From assembly GCA_963680875.1 (NCBI GenBank), contig OY804588.1, positions 81,554,829 to 81,618,828 on the forward strand: a stretch of DNA of 64,000 nucleotides, given 5' to 3'. This document shows positions 43,230-55,539 of this stretch, in pieces. The DNA comes from Bathymodiolus brooksi. Taxonomy: Eukaryota; Mollusca; Bivalvia; Mytilida; Modiolidae. The notes beneath the pieces were generated by a model that was not told where the DNA came from, did no database searches, and was given only the letters and a program-made list of their open reading frames with translations. Position numbers and translations under genes: made by a program. Every line of letters starts with the position of its first letter. Within the stretch, counting starts at the first letter, position 1.

Positions 43230-43490
43230 TACAATGCTTTGGTGGTAAGTTAAAAACAGACGACATGGGACACTTGAGCTAACAAGACGAATACACAAGG
43301 TGGTAGTAAAATGGCTAAGAAGTAAGCAAACTTCGACGATAGATATCGATTATAACATGGTTAGGAGGTAAGCGAAGAACGTACGACAGACGTCAAGTGA
43401 TTCTCAAATGGCTAGAAGGTAAATTACAAACGGACGACAGACACCAAAGGAATCTAATATGGTTTGAAGTTAACGCCTTATATGTTAAGA
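43230..43490. repeat. Degenerate 50-55 bp tandem repeat (mirrored at 51420-51672)
   Basis: Units with the order ATGGCTAGAAGGTAAG, TTACAAACGGACGACAGAC and CAAGTGATTCT recur about five times with much divergence. The mirrored array is present in the right arm. The GGACGACAGACACCAAGTGAT motif also ends the tandem repeat at 62560-63330, suggesting a related family. Confidence 0.6.
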
Positions 43491-45269
43491 GCTGAATTAT
43501 GTGGAGTGAATTAGTTCCCCGCATGGTGTTCATTTAGTTATAGTCGTTTGGACGAGTTTGCATTGTTTTTGTTGTTTTGTGTGCTTTTGTTGTAAATAGT
43601 GGGACCCATTGGGATGATGGTTAATGACTATGACATTTTCAACATTACCAGTGCACAATTTTTTATTACCTTTTTTTTTATTTCATCAAATTCGTTTGAG
43701 GTTTCGGTTTGATTACATTTATCGTTGATAAATGACACGTTGATGATATTTCAGAAATATTGTAGTGGTCGGTTTCATGGTCACCAGCATGACTTGGTTA
43801 ACCATTATGTAACAGAATGTCTGAGTCACAGATAACCACTTATATAATCCTTTTGTCATAGTCACTATCTCGTCCGTCTTTCCTCATTGATGATTTCTCA
43901 CCAGATTGTTAACATGAGTAAGACGATGTGTTCTTTTGGCAGAACAGGCACATGCTGAAGTCAACGACATATTTCAATTCTCAATATTTATTTTTCTGTG
44001 TAGTGTTTTCTGACCATTGTCTTTGTGTTCCTATTTCGTGGCGAGAACAAATAACTTATATATTTTCCGATAACGTAGGAATATTGTCTACGTATTGTCT
44101 GAATATTGTTTATTACAGCAAGAACATGATTAGACATAGTTTACTATCCCATATAAACATGGTGTGTGTCTGTGTGTGTGTGGTTTGAATGCAAGTTACC
44201 ACCGCTTATAATTCATAGACATTTGTATTATTGTATTTTTTGTCATTCTACGAGGGGCCCCATGAAGATTATTTTGATATTATCTGTGTTACCCTATTAA
44301 AATGTATGTATTATTATTATATTATTATTATTATTATATTACTGAAATAGAATTATAATCATAGTAGAGAAAATTTCTCGAGCTTACTTATATCAGCACA
44401 CACTGATTACAATTACACTGACGTCTACCGATGTAAAACACGGTTTCCATATCAGATAATGTTTTGGTCGTTTAACAGTAGCACGAAGGGTGTCATATGT
44501 GGAGCAGAAACTGCTAACTCTTCCGGAGCCCAATTCTTAAAGGAGCTCGCGTTGACTTCCACTTTTGTATCTTCAATTGTTTGATCATATTTACCTATTA
44601 AACCTGTATCAATCATTTCATTTTTATTATTCAAATTTATTACTATCATTTTAATTAATGACTTCGTAACATCAACTCAGTTTCACTAATTAGTCACATT
44701 ATTATCAATCTGTATTTTCCTAATCGTAATACAATTTCATTGTGGAATCAAGAGAGATGTTTTCCGTTATCCTGTCAATATGCTTTCATACTGTGTAAGC
44801 TATTTTTGCCGAACATACTTTATTACTGACGATATATCACTCTATCTAATATACCAAATGGTATCTTTCTCGATAAAAGAAACACTAAATTTATCTTGCA
44901 CTTATTCTATAGGAGCAATCCAATATAAATAGCATTGACTAGATAAGTCGTGTTATATACTGTCACTGACGAAATATAGCTTTTCTATTACTGCTGCCAC
45001 ATTTTATCAGTAGAATTTTGGGAAATTAATTGTATAATCTGTTCACCTCCTGCTGATGTGAAATATCTACAGAGGCAATCAAGGGATAAACACAATATTA
45101 ATGATGTGTCTTAAAATATTATGTGTATTCGGCGACAAACTGGGGAAAGTCTATGTGAACCTCTCATTTATTCCGGTTTTTAAGCCCCATACAAATACAT
45201 TTGATATTTTAAGACACTGCACTATTATTTTCTATATATCCCACAAAATTAAACTACCTATGTAAACAG

Positions 45270-45465
45270 TTAATTTCACCACCAACGTGAGTTCGAATCC
45301 CGCTCATAGCAAAGTTTATTCAATACAACATCATGTGATAACGTTTGCAATCGCATTGCGGTAATCCGTTGGTTTTCTAAAGGCACTCTGGTTTCCTCCA
45401 CCAATAAAGCTTACCCCTACGATATAACAGAACTATTCATATAAGTGGTGTTAAATAGCATACTA
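45270..45465 (+). repeat. SINE in left arm (mirrored at 48995-49190, minus)
   Basis: GTGAGTTCGAATCCCGCTCA preserves the B box; TTTATTCAATACAACATCAT, CTCTGGTTTCCTCCACCAAT and the tail GTGTTAAATAGCATACTA follow. The mirror copy in the right arm has the same lesions, so this SINE was present before the inverted duplication. Confidence 0.85.
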
Positions 45466-45605
45466 CCAAACGTCCCTATAAACACAAACGTTCTGTCATG
45501 TTCAAATATTATTTTGTAATAACCCTGTCAATGTTGTTTATCTCTGATTTTTTTTTAATTTACAATGATCTTTATAGGAAAACATAGCCAACCCAAGCGT
45601 TACAA

Positions 45606-46131
45606 TAAGGATAATAACAAAATTACCGAACTCCGAACAATCTTACAAAGGGAAAGTCAAAACTCATCAGTATATAAACAGACAAAATCAGTCAACAACC
45701 AGAAAACTGTGAAAACCGTAATGACCCTGGCTTGGTACAGGCATTTCTTAAGAAATGATGGACAACTATTTTACCTATTTTGTTCCTGTATTTAAATACT
45801 GTTACAGTGACAGCCGGAACCTTTGAACCGTAATGAAAGCGGGAGGTTTGGCGCCTTAAAATCTGATTCAACCCATCATTTCTTTAGAAATGCCTGTACC
45901 AAGTCAGGGTCATTACGGTTTTCACAGTTTTCCGGTTGTTGACTGATTTTGTCTGTTTATATAATTATGAGTTTTGACTTTCCCTTTGTAAGATTGTTCA
46001 GAGTTCGGTAATTTTGTTATTACCCTTATTGAATCAGATTTTAAAGCACCAAACCCCCTGCTTTCATTACGACTCAAAGGTTCCGGCTGTCACTATTACA
46101 TTATTTATAACAATACTGGAACAAAATAGGT
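45606..46131. repeat. Rearranged Penelope-tail insertion, left arm only
   Basis: Three pieces of the 36525-36900 tail lie end to end. One is inverted (45606-45738: AATTACCGAACTCCGAACAA, then CAGAAAACTGTGAAAACCGT). One is a forward full piece (45750-46022). One is inverted (46025-46131: TCAGATTTTAAAGCACCAAA, GGTTCCGGCTGTCA). The right arm runs from AACATAGCC to ATATTTCAAC without it, so it was inserted after the arms formed, or deleted from one. Confidence 0.85.
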
Positions 46132-46683
46132 AAAATATTATATTTCAACACACCCACATCAAAAGTAAACATACCTCCCTTTTTCAATTAAACATGGAAA
46201 TTCACAATTATATTTCGTACTATCTACATGTGTGTACTATATTACCCCAATTGTATTTTTGTTGTTTTACATAATCTAGATTGATTACTAAATATTGTAA
46301 GTTAAGAATTAATAGTACCTGCCATTCTGGCTGTTAGGTCCTCGCTGCTCTAAATAAATATTGGTACTGGATTTTTCAACAAAAATATCTTACGATTGAG
46401 ATTTAATCTGTATTTGTAAAGAAATAAACAAGGTGACAATATATAACGTGAAGTCTATATATACACAAACAAAAAGGTTAAGCACCCCCATGTTTTTTTT
46501 TAAATGACAAACGATACGACAAGTATCACGAGATTACTGACCAGGTATTCTCAAGAACGCAATGGTTACCTGTTAGGACGTTAACATTAATGGCTGTAAG
46601 AAATCACAAACAAAATCAAGAAAAATGTTAATTTAATGAATAATTAATCACAATATCACAAGGCCAGATTTTGCAGCTAAACA

Positions 46684-46925
46684 TGTCCATTTTAAGCATT
46701 GACCTTCACAGTTCAAAGAGCACGATAAGATTGTCATTCACTTTCAAAACGTCACTTATGAATCACTTGACGACATCTATTGTTCAACGTCCAGTACCGT
46801 GAAGTTTATTTCGGAAACTGTAATATCACTGAAAGACTTTAAGCCCCTATTAGCAAGTGTTCAAAATAAAATTACTTGTTCGTGCATGGTGCATAAGTAT
46901 TCCATAACGATTGAAAACTAACTAA
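46684..46925 (+). pseudogene. Small conserved ORF remnant, left arm
   Basis: ATGTCCATTTTAAGCATTGA opens the same protein as the minus-strand ORF at 48074-48292. A 7-base loss near 46740 (TCATTCACTTTC region) shifts the frame. Later, KDFKPLLASVQNK is still readable in another frame (about 46830-46880). Function unknown. The right-arm copy is open. Confidence 0.5.
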
Positions 46926-46964
46926 AGGAGTCGTCGTGTTCGTAATCGTATGCTAGTTGGATTT

Positions 46965-47180
46965 ACCACTAATAATGCAATCAGTGCTTATCATCTCTAA
47001 CGTTCGATTCTCGTTCAGACGAGGTGTACTCGATACAACATTTTGTGATCAAGTTGGTTAGTGACTGGCGGCAGTTCGGAGATTTTCTCCATGTACTCCA
47101 GTTTCCTCCATCAATAAAATCAACCGCCAAGATATAATTGAAATAGTGTTGAAAGTGGCGTTAAACACCTAAAAATCTAA
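46965..47180 (+). repeat. SINE next to palindrome centre (mirrored at 47815-48030, minus)
   Basis: AATGCAATCAGTGCTTATCA, AACGTTCGATTCTCGTTCAG (damaged B box), GACGAGGTGTACTCGATACA and AAGTGGCGTTAAACACC are in order. The same SINE position precedes the flank module in copy B (55672-55760) and at the right edge (63385-63620), so it belongs to the duplicated unit. Confidence 0.85.
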
Positions 47181-47336
47181 ACTATAAAATGTTAAATTTT
47201 TTTATTTTTCCGTTTTGGACTCTTTTACTTAGAAAATAAGGAATGCATTGCGAAAATGTCCTTAAATTAAAAACAAAAACAACAAAAACGTAAAAAGAAA
47301 CAGAAGAAAAAACATTATATTGCACACTGAGGCTTC

Positions 47337-47656
47337 TTGTTTTGGAAATTGGTAGAACTATTAAACCTTAGTTCACTCCGAACGTTTTTTCTTTGAAAAT
47401 AATATTTGATTTAAGCGTTCAGAAACGCCGGTCATGTATAACTACCCTTATCACATGTAATCAATTGTGTCGACAGACCGACGACGACAACAACAACGAC
47501 AACAGCAAAATGGACAACAAAGACATCGACGACAAAGACAACAATGACAAGGACAGACCGGTAATACCACCGCAGAATTTTTACAATCCTATTAAAGGTT
47601 ATTATTTTTTTTTCACCATGAAATAAGCAAAGTTTGGCTTTGAAATTATGATGCAT
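47337..47656. other. Spacer at centre of giant inverted repeat
   Basis: The 320-base unpaired centre contains GTTCAGAAACGCCGGTCATG, GACAGACCGACGACGACAAC and an AAGGACAGACCGGTAATACC block, ending GGCTTTGAAATTATGATG. It aligns with the cGAS-like downstream flank modules at 22310-22620 and 55930-56170. Homology breaks at about 47652, where the right arm starts. The Asp/Asn-rich 77-codon frame here is a reading of the GAC/AAC repeat. Confidence 0.75.
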
Positions 47657-48073
47657 GAAGCCTCAGTGTGCAATAAAATGTTTTTTGTTCTGTTTCTTTT
47701 TACGTTTTTATTGTTTTTGTTTTTAAGTTAAGGACATTTTCGCAATGCATTCCTTATTTTCTAAGTAATAGAGTCGAGAACGGAAAATTAAAAAAATTGA
47801 ACATTTTATAGTTTAGTTTTTTAGGTGTTTAACGCCACCTTCAACACTATTTCAATTATATCGTGGCGGTTGATGTTATTGATGGAGAAAACTTCCGACC
47901 TGCCGCAAATCACTAACCAACTTGATCACATAATGTTGTATCGAGTACACCTCATCTGAACGAGAATCGAACGTTAGGGTTGATAAGCACTGATTGGATT
48001 ATTAGTGGTAAATCCAACTAGCATACGATCACGAACACGACGACCTCTTTAGTTAGTTTTAAATCGTTATGGA

Positions 48074-48292
48074 TTATTGATGCATAATGGAGGAACAAGT
48101 CATTTTATTTTGAACACTTGCTAATAGGGGCTTAAAGTCTTTCAGTGATATTACAGTTTCCGAAATAAACTTCACGGTACTGGACTTTGAACAATATATG
48201 TCGTCAAGTGATTCATAAGTGACGTTTTGAAAGTGAAATGACATTCTTATCGTGCTCTTTGAACTGTGAAGATCAATGCTTAAAATGGACAT
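48074..48292 (-). CDS. Small ORF of unknown function, four related copies
   Basis: The frame encodes 72 residues: MSILSIDLHSSKSTIRMSFH, FQNVTYESLDDIYCSKSST, VKFISETVISLKDFKPLLAS and VQNKMTCSSIMHQ. Related pieces lie at 46684-46925 (frameshifted), about 22060-22115 (KEFKSLL) and 63870-63990 (NEFRSLLHSVRNKISSLCMV), each within a cGAS-like flank module. Retention of sense across diverged copies hints at past coding. The end is not bounded by a clear domain, so it may be an exon piece. No family is recognised. Confidence 0.35.
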   Translation of the reverse strand: MSILSIDLHSSKSTIRMSFHFQNVTYESLDDIYCSKSSTVKFISETVISLKDFKPLLASVQNKMTCSSIMHQ

Positions 48293-49198
48293 GTTTTACT
48301 GCAAAAACTGGCCTTGTGATATTGTGATTATTCATTCATTAAATTAACATTTTTTTTGATTTTTTTGTGTGGTTTCTTACAGCCATTAATGTTAATGTCC
48401 TAACAGGTAACCATTGCGTTCTTGAGAATATCTGGTCAGTAATCTCGTGATACTTGTCGTATCATTTGTCATTTAAAAAGAACCATGGGGGTGCTTAACC
48501 GTTTTGTTTGTGTATATATAGATTTTACGTTCTATATTGCCACCTTGTTTCCTTCTTTACAAATACAGATTAAATCTCAATTGTAAGATATTTTTGTTGA
48601 AAAATCCATTACCAATTTTTATTTAGAGCAACGAGGACTTAACAGCCAGAATTGCAGGTAATATTAATTCTTAATTTACAATATTTAGTGATTAATCTAG
48701 ATTATGTAAAACAACAAAAATACAATTGGGGTAATATAGTACACAAATGTAGATAATACGAAATATAATTGTGAATTTCCATTTTTTTTAATTGAAAAAG
48801 GGGGTATGCTTAATTTTGATGTGGGTTTGTTGAAATATAACATGGCTTCACATTGTATGGCTTGGACTGGCTATGTTATCCTATACAGATCATTGTAATT
48901 TAAAAAAAGAAATCAGAGATAAACAACATTAACAGGGTTATTAAAAAATAATATTTGAACATGACAGAACGTTTGTGTTTATGGGGACGTTAGGTAGTAT
49001 GCTGTTTAACACCACTTACACGAATAGTTCTGTTATATCGTAGTGGTAAGTTTTATTGGTGGAGGAAACCAGAGTACCTTTAGAAAACCAGCGTATTCCC
49101 GCAATGCGATTACAAGCGTTATCACAGAATGTTGTATTGATTATACTTTGCTATGAGCGGGATTCGAACTCAGGTTGGTGGTGACATTAACTGTTTAC

Positions 49199-49812
49199 AT
49201 AGGTAGTTTAATTTTGTGGGATATATAGACAATAATAGTGCAGTGTCTTAAAATATCAAATTTATGTGTGTGAGGCTTAAAAACCGAGAAAAAGGAGAGG
49301 TTCACATAGACTTTCCCCAGTTTGTCGCCGAATACACATAACATTTTAATATCATGGTAAATATCATCCGTTTGTCAACTCCAAAAGAAAAATGATTGGT
49401 ATATTGCTTTATGTGCTTCGGATTGTCATAGCATCCCCTTCCAACCACCTCCCAAGGAAAAAGTTAAAGTATTGGTCCCTTATGTGATGGTGTTTGTCAC
49501 CGAGTTGCTGGTAGTTAGTTGTTTCTGTGTTATAAAAAAATAGTTTATACAGTGGTGGTCAACAAAAAGTTCAGGAAAGATGAGGATGGAAATATAATTC
49601 CTCTAATAAAGGTTTTACCGAAAACAATTCAGTTTTTAAAGGATAGATTTTAGAATTGCATTTAATTGTTTAATTTTGTGGGATATATAGACAATAATAG
49701 TGCAGTGTCTTAAAATATCAAATTTATGTGTATGAGGCTTAAAAACCGGGATAAAGGAGAGGTTCACATAGACTTTCCCCAGTTTGTCGCCGAATACACA
49801 TAACATTTTAAG
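49199..49812. repeat. Right-arm duplication with inserted internal copy
   Basis: A block of about 150 bases (TTTAATTTTGTGGGATATAT ... CCCCAGTTTGTCGCCGAATA) occurs at 49199-49349 and again at 49664-49812. Between them, 49350-49663 is a copy of 52527-52810 (ATCATGGTAAATATCATCCG ... GGTGGTCAACAAAAAGTTCA). The inserted copy keeps GGTTTTACCGAAAACAATTC, which the 52.8-kb source lacks but the left arm (about 42120) has. Confidence 0.85.
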
Positions 49813-52800
49813 ACACATCATTAATATTGTGTTTATCCCTTGATTGCCTCTGTGGATATTTTACATCAGTAGGAGGCGAAGAGATTATAAAATTAATTTC
49901 CCAAAATTCTACTGGTAACATGCGACAGCAGTACTAGAAAAGTTATATTTCCGCAGTGACAGTATATAACACGACTTATCTAGTCAATGCTATTTATATT
50001 GGACTGCTCCTATAGAATAAGTGCAAGATAAATTTAGTGTTTCTTTTATCGAGAAAGATACCTTTTGGTATATTAGATAGAGTGATATATCGTTAGCAAT
50101 AACGTATTTTCAGCAAAAATAGCTTACACAGTATGAAAGCATATTGACAGGATAGCGGAAAACAACTCTCTTGATTCCACAATGAAATTGTATTAAAATT
50201 AAAATATACGGATTGATAATAATGTGACTAATTAGTGAAACTGAGTTGATGTTACGAAGTCATTAATTAAAATGAGAGTAATAAATTTGAATAACAAAAA
50301 TGAAATGATTGATACAGGTTTAATAGGTAAATATGATAAAACAATTGAAGATACAAAAGTGGAAGTCAACGCGAGCTTCTTTAATAATTGGGCATGGACT
50401 CAGGTGCTCCGGAAGAGTTAGCAGTTTCTGCTCCACATTTGACACCCGTCGTGCTACTGTTAAACGACAAAAAAATCATCTGATATGGAAACCGTGTTTT
50501 ACATCGGTAGACGTCAGTGTAATTATAATCAGTGTGTGCTGATATAAGTAAGCTCGAGAAATGTTTGTCTACTATGATTATAATTCTATATCAGTAATAT
50601 AATAATAATAATAATATAATAACAAAACATACATTTTAAGAGGGTAACACAGATATTATCAAAATAATCTTCATGTGGGCCCTCGTAGAATGAAAAGAAA
50701 TACAATAATACAAATGTCTGTAAATTATAAGCATGGGAACTTGCATTCAAACCACACACACACAGACACACACCATGTTTATATGGGATAGTAAACTATG
50801 TCTAATCATGTTCTTGCTGTAATAAAAAATATTCAGACAATACGTATACAATATTCTTACGTTATCGGAAAATATATAATTTATTTGTACTCGTCACGAA
50901 ATAGAAACACAAAGAGAATGGTCAAAAAACACTACACAGAAAAATAATATTGAGAATTGAAATACGTCCTTGACTTCAGCATGTCCCTGTTCTGCCAACA
51001 GAACACATCGTCTTACTAATGTTAACACTCCGGTGAGAAATCACAATGAGGAAAGAAGGACGATCTGTGACTCGGACATTCTGTTCCGTAATGGTTGACC
51101 AAGTCATGATGGTGACCATGAAACCGACCACAACAATATATCTGAAATATCATTAACGTGTCATCTATCAACGATAAATGTAATCAAACCGAAACCTCAA
51201 ACGAATTTGCTGAAATAAAAACAATTATAATAAAAAATTGTGCACTGGTAATGTTGAAAATGTCATAGTCATTAACCATAATCCCAATGGGTCCCACTAT
51301 TTACCACAAAAACAACAAAAACAATGCAAACTCGTCCAAAGGACTATAAATAAATGAACACCACGCGGGGAACTAATTCACTCCACATAATTGAGCTCTT
51401 AGCATATAAGGTGCTAACTTCAAACCATATCAGATTCCTTTGGCGTCTGTAGTTCGTTTGCAATTTACCTTCTAGCCATTTGAGAATCACTTGACGTCTG
51501 TCGTACGCTCTTAGCTTACCTCCCAACCATGTTCAAATCGATATTGATCACTCGAATTTTGCTTACTTCTTAGCCATTTTACTATCACCTTGTGTATTCG
51601 TCTTGTTAGCTCACCTCACCCCAGCTAAGTGTCCCATGTCTGATTTTAGCATACCTCCAATGCATTTTATAACCACTTTATGTCTGCGTCTGTCGTAAGA
51701 GATAATGCTAATACAACCTCATCCAAAACACAACACATAAAGAAACACAAGGTGGTGAACAACATTACTCTCATTAATGCAGATTTTATGGAGGAAGAAT
51801 CCTTTGAATTTTATATTGTAGACATTCACATTAGTTGGACTGCATTAATTCTATGTTCTTACTGCAGAATGAAAAAAACCCAGATTCATTACCGAAGTGT
51901 TCAGCATGATAACAAACCCTATGTTTAATTGGCTATTAGCTTTCATTACAAACTACAAGCCTAATTGAGCCAAAACCTACCCGATTGGTCATGGGATTGT
52001 TCCTTTTGAAAGTGTGATGTGGATCGGAAATCTAAGATGACAGCCACTGCACGATTTGGTCTTTAACACAAGATGCTTTTGTGAAATAAATAGACAACAA
52101 AAACTAGAAGCTACATTCATGTTTGATCCCTAAACTGTACATAGAAGGAAATTGAATTGTCCCTTACAGAGTTCAAATTTTGTATTGAATGGAAATATAA
52201 AATGGCGGCTACCACATGCGCTATACGTAGGTCATGCACTAGAGATGTATCAAGTGAACATATTAATGGGGGTATTTTAACTGACAACTTTAGTGATAGT
52301 ATTTATTGAAAATAATATACCACACCATACATATATACTTGTACCTTTGCAAAATAACATAATTGCTTGTTTATGTATCTCAATATTACTGAACCGTTCG
52401 ATATTTAACCAGGAATCACTGCATATAATTTAAAAAAAAAATCGCCAAATTAGAACAAATTAGAAATAAAATGAATCTCAAGATGAAAAATATAAATTAA
52501 CTGACCATGCAAATTTCAACGAGATATCATGGTGAATATCATCCGTCTGTCAACTCCAAAAGAAAAATGATTTGTATATTGCTTTATGAGCGCCGGATTG
52601 TCATAACAGACCCTCCCCCTCCAATCACCTCCCAAGGAAAAAGTTAGAGTATTGGTCCCTTATGTGATGGTGTTTGTCACAGAGTTGCGGGTAGTTACTT
52701 GTTTCTGTGTTATAAAACAAATAGTCTATACAGTGGTGGTCAACAAAAAGTTCACGAAAGATGAGGATGGAAATATAATTCCTCTATTTTTAGATATTAG

Positions 52801-52939
52801 AATTGCATTTATTGCAAACAGTTTGTACACGCAATATAGTCCATGTCCATATGGACGTGTCATCGCATCACACATTTCATGGTTAGCTTTTGATGCAAGA
52901 TTGTTCTGAGAAATCCATCTTCGCAAATTAATTCAACGA

Positions 52940-53030
52940 CTGGGTACTCCAGCTTCCTCCACCAATAAAACTGACCACCCCGGTATAACTGAAATGCTGT
53001 TGAAAGCGGCGTTAAACGCCATAAGCCAGC
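52940..53030 (+). repeat. SINE tail fragment (mirrored at 41881-41970, minus)
   Basis: CGACTGGGTACTCCAGCTTC, CTCCACCAATAAAACTGACC, ATAACTGAAATGCTGTTGAA and GCGGCGTTAAACGCCATAAG. Only the tail part is present; the head is missing in both arms. Confidence 0.8.
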
Positions 53031-55539
53031 CATACCTACAACACATATTGATTGACATCCATATTCTGCCTTGGGACAGACACATAAATATTGCTGTGCG
53101 GATTTATCGAAATATTTTATATATATATGATCACAGAAGCGTTCACTCTGTTTCTATTAAATACAACCTACTTGTTCAAATGAAGTGAAGTCGACATGTA
53201 ACAACGAAACCCCTTAATTTGATAGGAATATGATGATGACAAAGTATACTTGTATGCTTGGTAGTGTCATTAAAATTGGTACCTGTTGTTTTCCATCCAC
53301 AATAATGGAAGCCATTTTGATTATTATAATAATAAACACGTAGATATCAAACTTGGTGCACACGACACGTTTCTGGAATAACCTTCATCGGGTATGCTAA
53401 AAATCAAACAATATGGTGCTTGATTAAGTTCTGTTCATAATAATGGCATGGTGGGCGCTATGTGTGATGCAAGAACAGTTTACACTTCCTGCCGGACCAC
53501 CTGTGTTCCCCACTGTTTTTAAGAGGACCACGTTGTTCATCCGTTGCTTGGTGTGTTGTATACGCATACAATTTCGGAAAGTCTTAAAGAGCAAGTAAAC
53601 CGAAAGCCTGAAACAGGATAGACAAAATTGTCAAAGGTCACCTAACAATTATTGTATTTTGCTTTTGGACATGTGTTGTCTTTCTATTCTTAATATCGAT
53701 ATTTCCTATCGTTTTTGTATCTTCTCTCTTTCATGGAGATGGTTGGCATTTTATTCACATGTGGAAGACACGTGTATAGCCGCATAATCTTAATAGTCCA
53801 TTAAGTGTAACCCTGCCAGTTTTGATTGAATTTCCTGTATAAAGCCAGGAAAGCAGCGGTGATTGATTTGTGTGTTAGGGGTATCGATTTTACCTTTTTT
53901 ACGACAATTTTTTTCTATTGGATTGTTGAACATTTCTGGCAGTATGGTATTTTTTGTTAATTTTACTTCTCTCGTAGTGCATTTGTGACTTTAATAACAA
54001 TGAACAAGACGAGCTCATTCGAATGTTAGATTTTATAATTGACAACATACTTTGTATTTGTTCTGTTTGGTGAATGTGTGTTTGCTCTTTTGATTTTCAA
54101 TAATGATTTGTGATTTTATTTCTTGCTGTTCCTACTTAACTTTCAGAGGAAAATAGTTCATGCATATTCATGGCGAGAATAGTATTTAAATAAATGATAC
54201 ACAGTGAAAGAGGAACGAGCCAACCGGGTGTTGTGTAGGTACGATTCATTGAATTTCTATGTGGAGGCTATGATGCATATACCCCTTTTCGACATCTACG
54301 TGATTAACGTGGATGATAATCGTCGTGAGGCTATGCGTTTGATAACCCCTTCATGAAGACGCAATGGGTACCTCTGTGGGTCGAGTTATTGGTGAACATT
54401 TATGTTGGGCCCTTTTAACTATTTAATATTGGATTTTGAATGTAATTCAGGGTCTCGGATGGTTTGGACTACACCTAACAAGGATACAAACTATAATCTA
54501 GGATTTAAATAAAGCAGTGAATAATGATCATATGCAATGGTTTTCTGGTACGACAGCAACAGTCATTGCTACGCAATTGAAACAGATGCACATATTAGCT
54601 TGACCTGAAAGGAGCGTAGCATTTCCTACTACCTTTATGACGCATTCGACTGTAATAATCAAACATCTATGACACACAACAGAACAAACTACACTATATT
54701 AAAGGGATTGTATCCAAAAATGCGATAAGCATAGTAATTACCTCTGTCTGTATTTCTCGTTTATTCATAACAATAATGAAATATTAATCTTTCACTATGT
54801 GTGTTGGAGGCATCGATGTCTACGAGGTTTTTTATTGGAGTTTGGAACTGTTCAGACAATGTCGTATTCTTTGTCTTTTTTTATTTTGCTCTTTGAAAAT
54901 GATATACAAACAAGATTAGACAGACCATGAAAAAGACTATATGTTGAAAACAAAGCATACCAATTTTTACCACTCTGGTGCACTATAATTCACTTCCGTT
55001 TTAAGTGTTGCTCGATCTTTAGTTTTTATGTAGAGTATTGTTTCCCCTTTTCTAACTTTTCCTTTGGTCATTATATTGTCTGTCCTTCGTCTATCTACGG
55101 TTTCTAATTTCAATTCCAATTTATGGAACATAATATCTAAATAATGCTTGAAACATTAAAATTGAACACATTTCATATATGCCTATATTAACAAGTAGTC
55201 TTAACCGCCACGATATGACTGAAATATTGTTGAAAGTGGCGTTAAACATTATAAGACAAACAGTTGTGGATAATGACGTTAATGAGAGAAAGCAACATTT
55301 GGCAGGACAAGTACTAATACAACACGGTTTATCTAATCCCATTTACAACTTTTATGAAAATAAAATATGCTTAAATTAAACTAAATCCCGGTTATAAATA
55401 TCAGCAAAATAAAGCAACAGGAGAAACTATCAATTGACGATGCTGGCGAGTAGAATGCTGTGTTCAGGTGAAAACAAACGTGTTCGACTTCAATTACAAA
55501 AATGAATGTATATATTTCAAAAATCCAACGAAACATACT

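Larger units (their letters stand above)
39286..47336 (+). repeat. Giant inverted repeat, left arm (about 8 kb)
   Basis: Reverse-complement matches to 47657-55538 run along the whole arm. The outer edge pairs GTATGTTTCGTTGGA (39286) with TCCAACGAAACATAC (ending 55538). A perfect 120-base match is 41411-41530 against 53278-53397. Further pairs are 39483-39701/55121-55342, 42240-42267/52644-52671, 44540-44649/50274-50386, 45123/49799 and 46684/48294. The arm contains SINE pieces, R2 fragments, TA repeats and a degenerate 52-bp repeat, all mirrored. Left-only: the Penelope-tail insertion at 45606-46131. No intact gene. Confidence 0.93.
47657..55538 (-). repeat. Giant inverted repeat, right arm (about 8 kb)
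   Basis: Reverse complement of 39286-47336. It differs by a local duplication-insertion at 49199-49812, a loss of about 55 bases near 52790 that is still present in the left arm, and scattered base changes. The paired ORFs at 55121-55342 and 39483-39701 differ at only a few residues. Outer edge at 55538 abuts a TAGATGATTCCTACCAAGTT repeat tail. Confidence 0.93.

Noticed and set aside
47393..47626. Asp/Asn-rich protein in the palindrome spacer
   Set aside because: It reads through a GAC/AAC low-complexity stretch; related modules do not keep the frame.
51680..51928. 82-codon ORF in the right palindrome arm
   Set aside because: The mirrored sequence in the left arm (about 42960-43200) does not preserve it as a convincing coding frame, and no motif is present.
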